A stretch of 64,000 nucleotides of DNA from Ulota crispa (lineage: Eukaryota > Streptophyta > Bryopsida > Orthotrichales > Orthotrichaceae). Positions 60,881 to 64,000 of this stretch are shown here, piece after piece (within the stretch, counting starts at the first letter, position 1; every line of letters starts with the position of its first letter). Made by a program: the position numbers and the translations under genes. Under the pieces are notes generated by a model, which had not been told where the DNA came from, did not search any database, and saw nothing but the letters and a program-made list of their open reading frames with translations. The stretch is from positions 17,464,358-17,528,357 of the forward strand of contig OY987244.1 in NCBI GenBank assembly GCA_963920765.1, written 5' to 3'.

Positions 60881-63144
60881 CCCCTAGGTTTGAGAATTAT
60901 ATGCACTTATTCTTGCCAAGATATTGGTATAAGAACCATCTTGAATATCTTTTAATGGTTATGGAAGCATTCATAAGAGTATAAACTATAGTACTTTTAT
61001 AAGAAAAGTACCTAGTAAGTCATCATAAATTCACATCTGCTATCTATTCTTGACAAAGCATAGGGTCAAGTAAGAAGCTACATAGCTATTCCATTCTCCA
61101 AGATTCAATGATTCTAGAGATAAGAACTAGACCTCATATGTAAATCTTGAGAAAAGGAAAAAAAAAAAAAAAAAGTCTTAGAAAAAAATTAGAAACTTTT
61201 TTTTTTTTTTTTTTTGCAAAAATCAAAAATCAAAAAATCAAAAAAGCTGATGTAGCATCAATAGTGTCACATCAGCCTACGCATGATTTGATTGGGAACT
61301 GAGTTCCCATGGCTAGGGACCCCAAACTTAGGGCCTTATTGGGGCCCCATACTTTTCCTAATGCTAGGCACTATCATGCATGATCTTTATTTCTCTTAGA
61401 AAAATAAGTTTCAGCAAGTGCTGAAGTCACATATATTTTGCAATGTACCCTTAGTCTTCTATATAAAAGTTCATGAATGAAGATAATTGATAAGACAATT
61501 TTTCAAAATACTTGGCATGTGTTTTTCTAGGATTCTTTTTTTGTCCTAATTCAAGCATGTGTCCCAAATAATAAATAAGAGCAAAATCTTAGAACAACAT
61601 CTTTAAAAATTAAAAAATACTTAAACCTTTTTATTGTTTTTATTATTGTTGCATAACATGCTGCATTCTAAACAAAAGAATACGACATAAGTCTTTTTAC
61701 GTCAATTTCCTCACACTGGTAAAGCACTGTACTTGTGAAAGTGTCACAAAGATATTTTTCTTAAACCAACCAAATTCAAACCATGTATGGGTTCTTTCAA
61801 TATACACATGCTTTTTCACAAATCATAATACAGGTCACGTTTATCTCAAATTGTGACCAGCATTTCTTAAAACTTGCAATAACCTTTCCATAAGCCATGT
61901 AAAGTCTTTTTAACAATTAGGTCTCACATTTTCCTTCTTTTTAAAAATGGCTTAGAGCATCTTCAGTTGACCTCAAAAATTTCATCACTAGGAAAGTTGA
62001 TGTTACTTGTTTCTAATGTTGACCACTTGTTTCCCTACCAGTTCAACCAGGTAAAATAATTTTTAATCAATAACAAGTCTTCTTATTTGCAGAAATGAAT
62101 AAACTCCCCATCATTGATTATTCAACCTACTCTTTGTTAGAAAAAAGATATAACTTGAAACAATTTCAAGTGCACAAAGAATTACAATTTTTTTCATGCC
62201 AAGGAAATTATTTTGGCTAGTCTATAAATTAAATGCTCTGTTTTCATCCAAAAATCTCCCAAACCAAATGTTTTACAGTGCGGGTGGTGATGCTCTTACG
62301 TTAAGGAGAAGTAGGTCACAACCATTTTTTGGCCGGCAAACAAGAAAGTGAAACAGGTCCATTATAGGATTTATTTAATAAACTTTGGCATGATTTCTCC
62401 TTGGGAACAAAGGCCCTTGGAGGAATATTCAACTTTGCACCTTTTTTTCTATTTTCTTTATCCAAACAATCATATAGTCTAGAAATTCAAACTTCCTAGA
62501 GTAAGGTGGTGTTTTCAGCACACCAAAACCACCACACAATTGGGATCATAGTAATTTTTATTGGTACATGCTAAAGTGGTTTCATTGAGTCTTTTTAGTT
62601 GAGGACCAACAAAGGAGAGAGGGGTATAAGCATTAAGTGATTTACGCAAAAGGTTTTACTTTGAATCACGTTATTGGTGTTTGTGATTTAATCAGTCACT
62701 CATGGTTTAAATATTTAACTTTGCTACCACAAAATTTGCATATTGCAAGAAAATTCTTGTTGCCTCCATTGATAGAATTGGTACCTATACTTGTTTGTGA
62801 AAAATTGCAATGTTTTCACCTTGGTCCCACAAATACACGTATGCAATAAACTAAAGCAACTCCACCTTGGCTCAATCTATTGCACATGCTTTGATGTGGG
62901 CCACAATGGAAAATCTTAGATTTTTTTATAAACAAGGGAAAAATAATAAATCTACCCTCAATTTTGGCGTTGTTCAATGGTATCCTCTTTCGGGGTTGTA
63001 CACAAAATATAGTTTTTGAATCCAAAATATGAATTCAAAATTAATAATTTCATTCTTCTAGCAAGTAAAAACTCAACTTATACATTTTTGGCATGTGTGA
63101 AATTAGAGGTTTTCCACCCTTACCCCACATCAACACATGTGCAG
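60881..63144. other. Intergenic, nothing recognised
   Basis: AT-rich. At 61160-61215 a poly-A run (about 17) and a poly-T run (about 19) face each other. The frame at 62637-62849 has no recognisable domain. 62930-63070 weakly resembles MITE family E sequence. Confidence 0.5.
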
Positions 63145-63476
63145 TAGATCAAGCTTAGAACCTTGAGCAAAAATGGTTGTCCCCCAATACTTCAAAAACA
63201 TATTCAAAGAATGTTGCCTTCCAAAAGTAGATCAAACTTAGAACCTTAAGCAAATATAATTGTCCCCCAATACTTCAAAAACATATTCAAAGAATGTTGC
63301 CTTCCAAAAGTAGATCAAACTTAGAACCTTAAGCAAATATAATTGTCCCCCAATACTTCAAAAACATATTCAAAGAATGTTGCCTTCCAAAAGTAGATCA
63401 AACTTAGAACCTTAAGCAAATATAATTGTCCCCCAATACTTCAAAAACATATTCAAACTTCAAGGATGTTGCCTAC
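63145..63476. repeat. Four tandem copies of an 83-bp repeat
   Basis: TAGATCAAACTTAGAACCTT begins units at 63145, 63228, 63311 and 63394, an exact 83-base period. Units 2, 3 and 4 are nearly identical, so the expansion is recent; unit 1 is diverged. Confidence 0.95.
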
Positions 63477-64000
63477 CAAAAGTGTTGTTTGTACAAATAC
63501 AAGGATCATTTAGTACTTGAAGAAATTACTTTATGAATAATATCAAAAAATCCCCCAAAAAATCCTAAGTGACTAATAGTATGTTTTGTGACTTGGCTTA
63601 AAATTTACAACTTCAATGAAATTCATGTGCTATCCAAGTACCCCATCCGTATACAACACAGGAGAGCATCCAGTATCTAAGTTAGTCTGGTAACTGAATT
63701 GTGGTACAACTGCCTTTGACCCTTGAAGGTTCCAAATTGTGGAGGAGATTTGGCAATAAAGTGAAAGAGATTGCCGTTCTTATCCATGGAAAAACTAGAT
63801 GGGTACAGTGCCTTTGTTTGTTCAACTTCTTATACCATGGCCCTCCTCAATCCTCATGTGAAGCATATTCATAGGTCTTCAAGTTAATTATTCATATACT
63901 TCCATATCCATATTAGATTCTTTGAGCTTTTCTGAAGGTTCAAAGTGCTCCTTTAGACTCCATATGCATGGTGGGTAGCAATCAGCGTTTTAGGAGAAAT
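63477..64000. other. Intergenic to window end, nothing recognised
   Basis: No open frame or motif of note up to the window boundary. Confidence 0.5.

Noticed and set aside
61155..61220. Poly-A/poly-T inverted pair as retrogene tails
   Set aside because: No coding or SINE/LINE sequence lies between or beside the runs, so it is treated as simple sequence.
63145..63476. CRISPR-like direct repeats
   Set aside because: Units are contiguous 83-bp tandem copies without unique spacers, in a plant genome.

Overview
The window is nuclear DNA from a land plant. It holds intron-containing genes with canonical GT-AG junctions (one GC-AG exception) and plant-specific families (early nodulin-like phytocyanins, S1/SPH self-incompatibility-like secreted proteins, plant-type GDSL esterases). 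It is AT-rich and densely packed with small inverted-repeat DNA transposons. The mixture of families suggests a non-seed plant, possibly a bryophyte. That is an impression from gene style, not a proof.

Six protein-coding loci can be supported. (1) A RabH1/Rab6-type small GTPase on + (8203-9949, 7 exons, 214 aa), whose upstream region carries a tandem duplication with telo-box motifs. (2) A two-domain secreted S1/SPH-like protein on + (13833-15628, 2 exons) with a MITE in its intron. (3, 4) A tail-to-tail pair of early nodulin-like phytocyanin genes at 17.5-18.9 kb (+) and 21.35-23.48 kb (-). They form an inverted segmental duplication. The + copy lost its first coding exon to a 200-N assembly gap. 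(5) The retromer core subunit VPS35 on - (39228-28702), reconstructed here as 22 exons and 808 aa. (6) A secreted GDSL esterase/lipase on - (43646-39943, 5 exons, 336 aa), with two minisatellites in its introns. Rab6/RabH and VPS35 both act in endosome/Golgi trafficking, but nothing shows that their proximity is functional.

The rest is mobile or repetitive DNA. I can delimit a decayed 4.8-kb hAT transposon (51882-56647) by terminal repeats and an 8-bp target duplication. There is a 2.1-kb non-autonomous CACTA element (57761-59905) with a perfect 3-bp target duplication and a satellite inside. A 0.9-kb element (59954-60876) is flanked by TTAA, as piggyBac elements are. At least twelve copies of one 250-bp MITE family are present, along with smaller families of Stowaway, CACTA-like and unclassified MITEs, some nested. 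A 0.9-kb near-palindrome lies at 2472-3388, and tandem arrays occur at about 20.1, 27.9, 29.1, 40.5, 41.5, 47.3, 52.3, 59.3 and 63.2 kb. The intervals 0-2.4, 9.95-13.8, 15.6-16.9, 24.9-28.7, 49.6-51.4 and 60.9-63.1 kb show no recognisable gene.

I found no convincing new multi-gene system. The most unusual items are the composite transposon neighbourhood at 51.9-60.9 kb, the inverted phytocyanin duplication with a mis-sized gap, and the structured GC-rich palindromes at 20.7-21.0 kb. All coordinates and splice sites were derived by eye, so exon ends may be off by a base where alternative sites exist.
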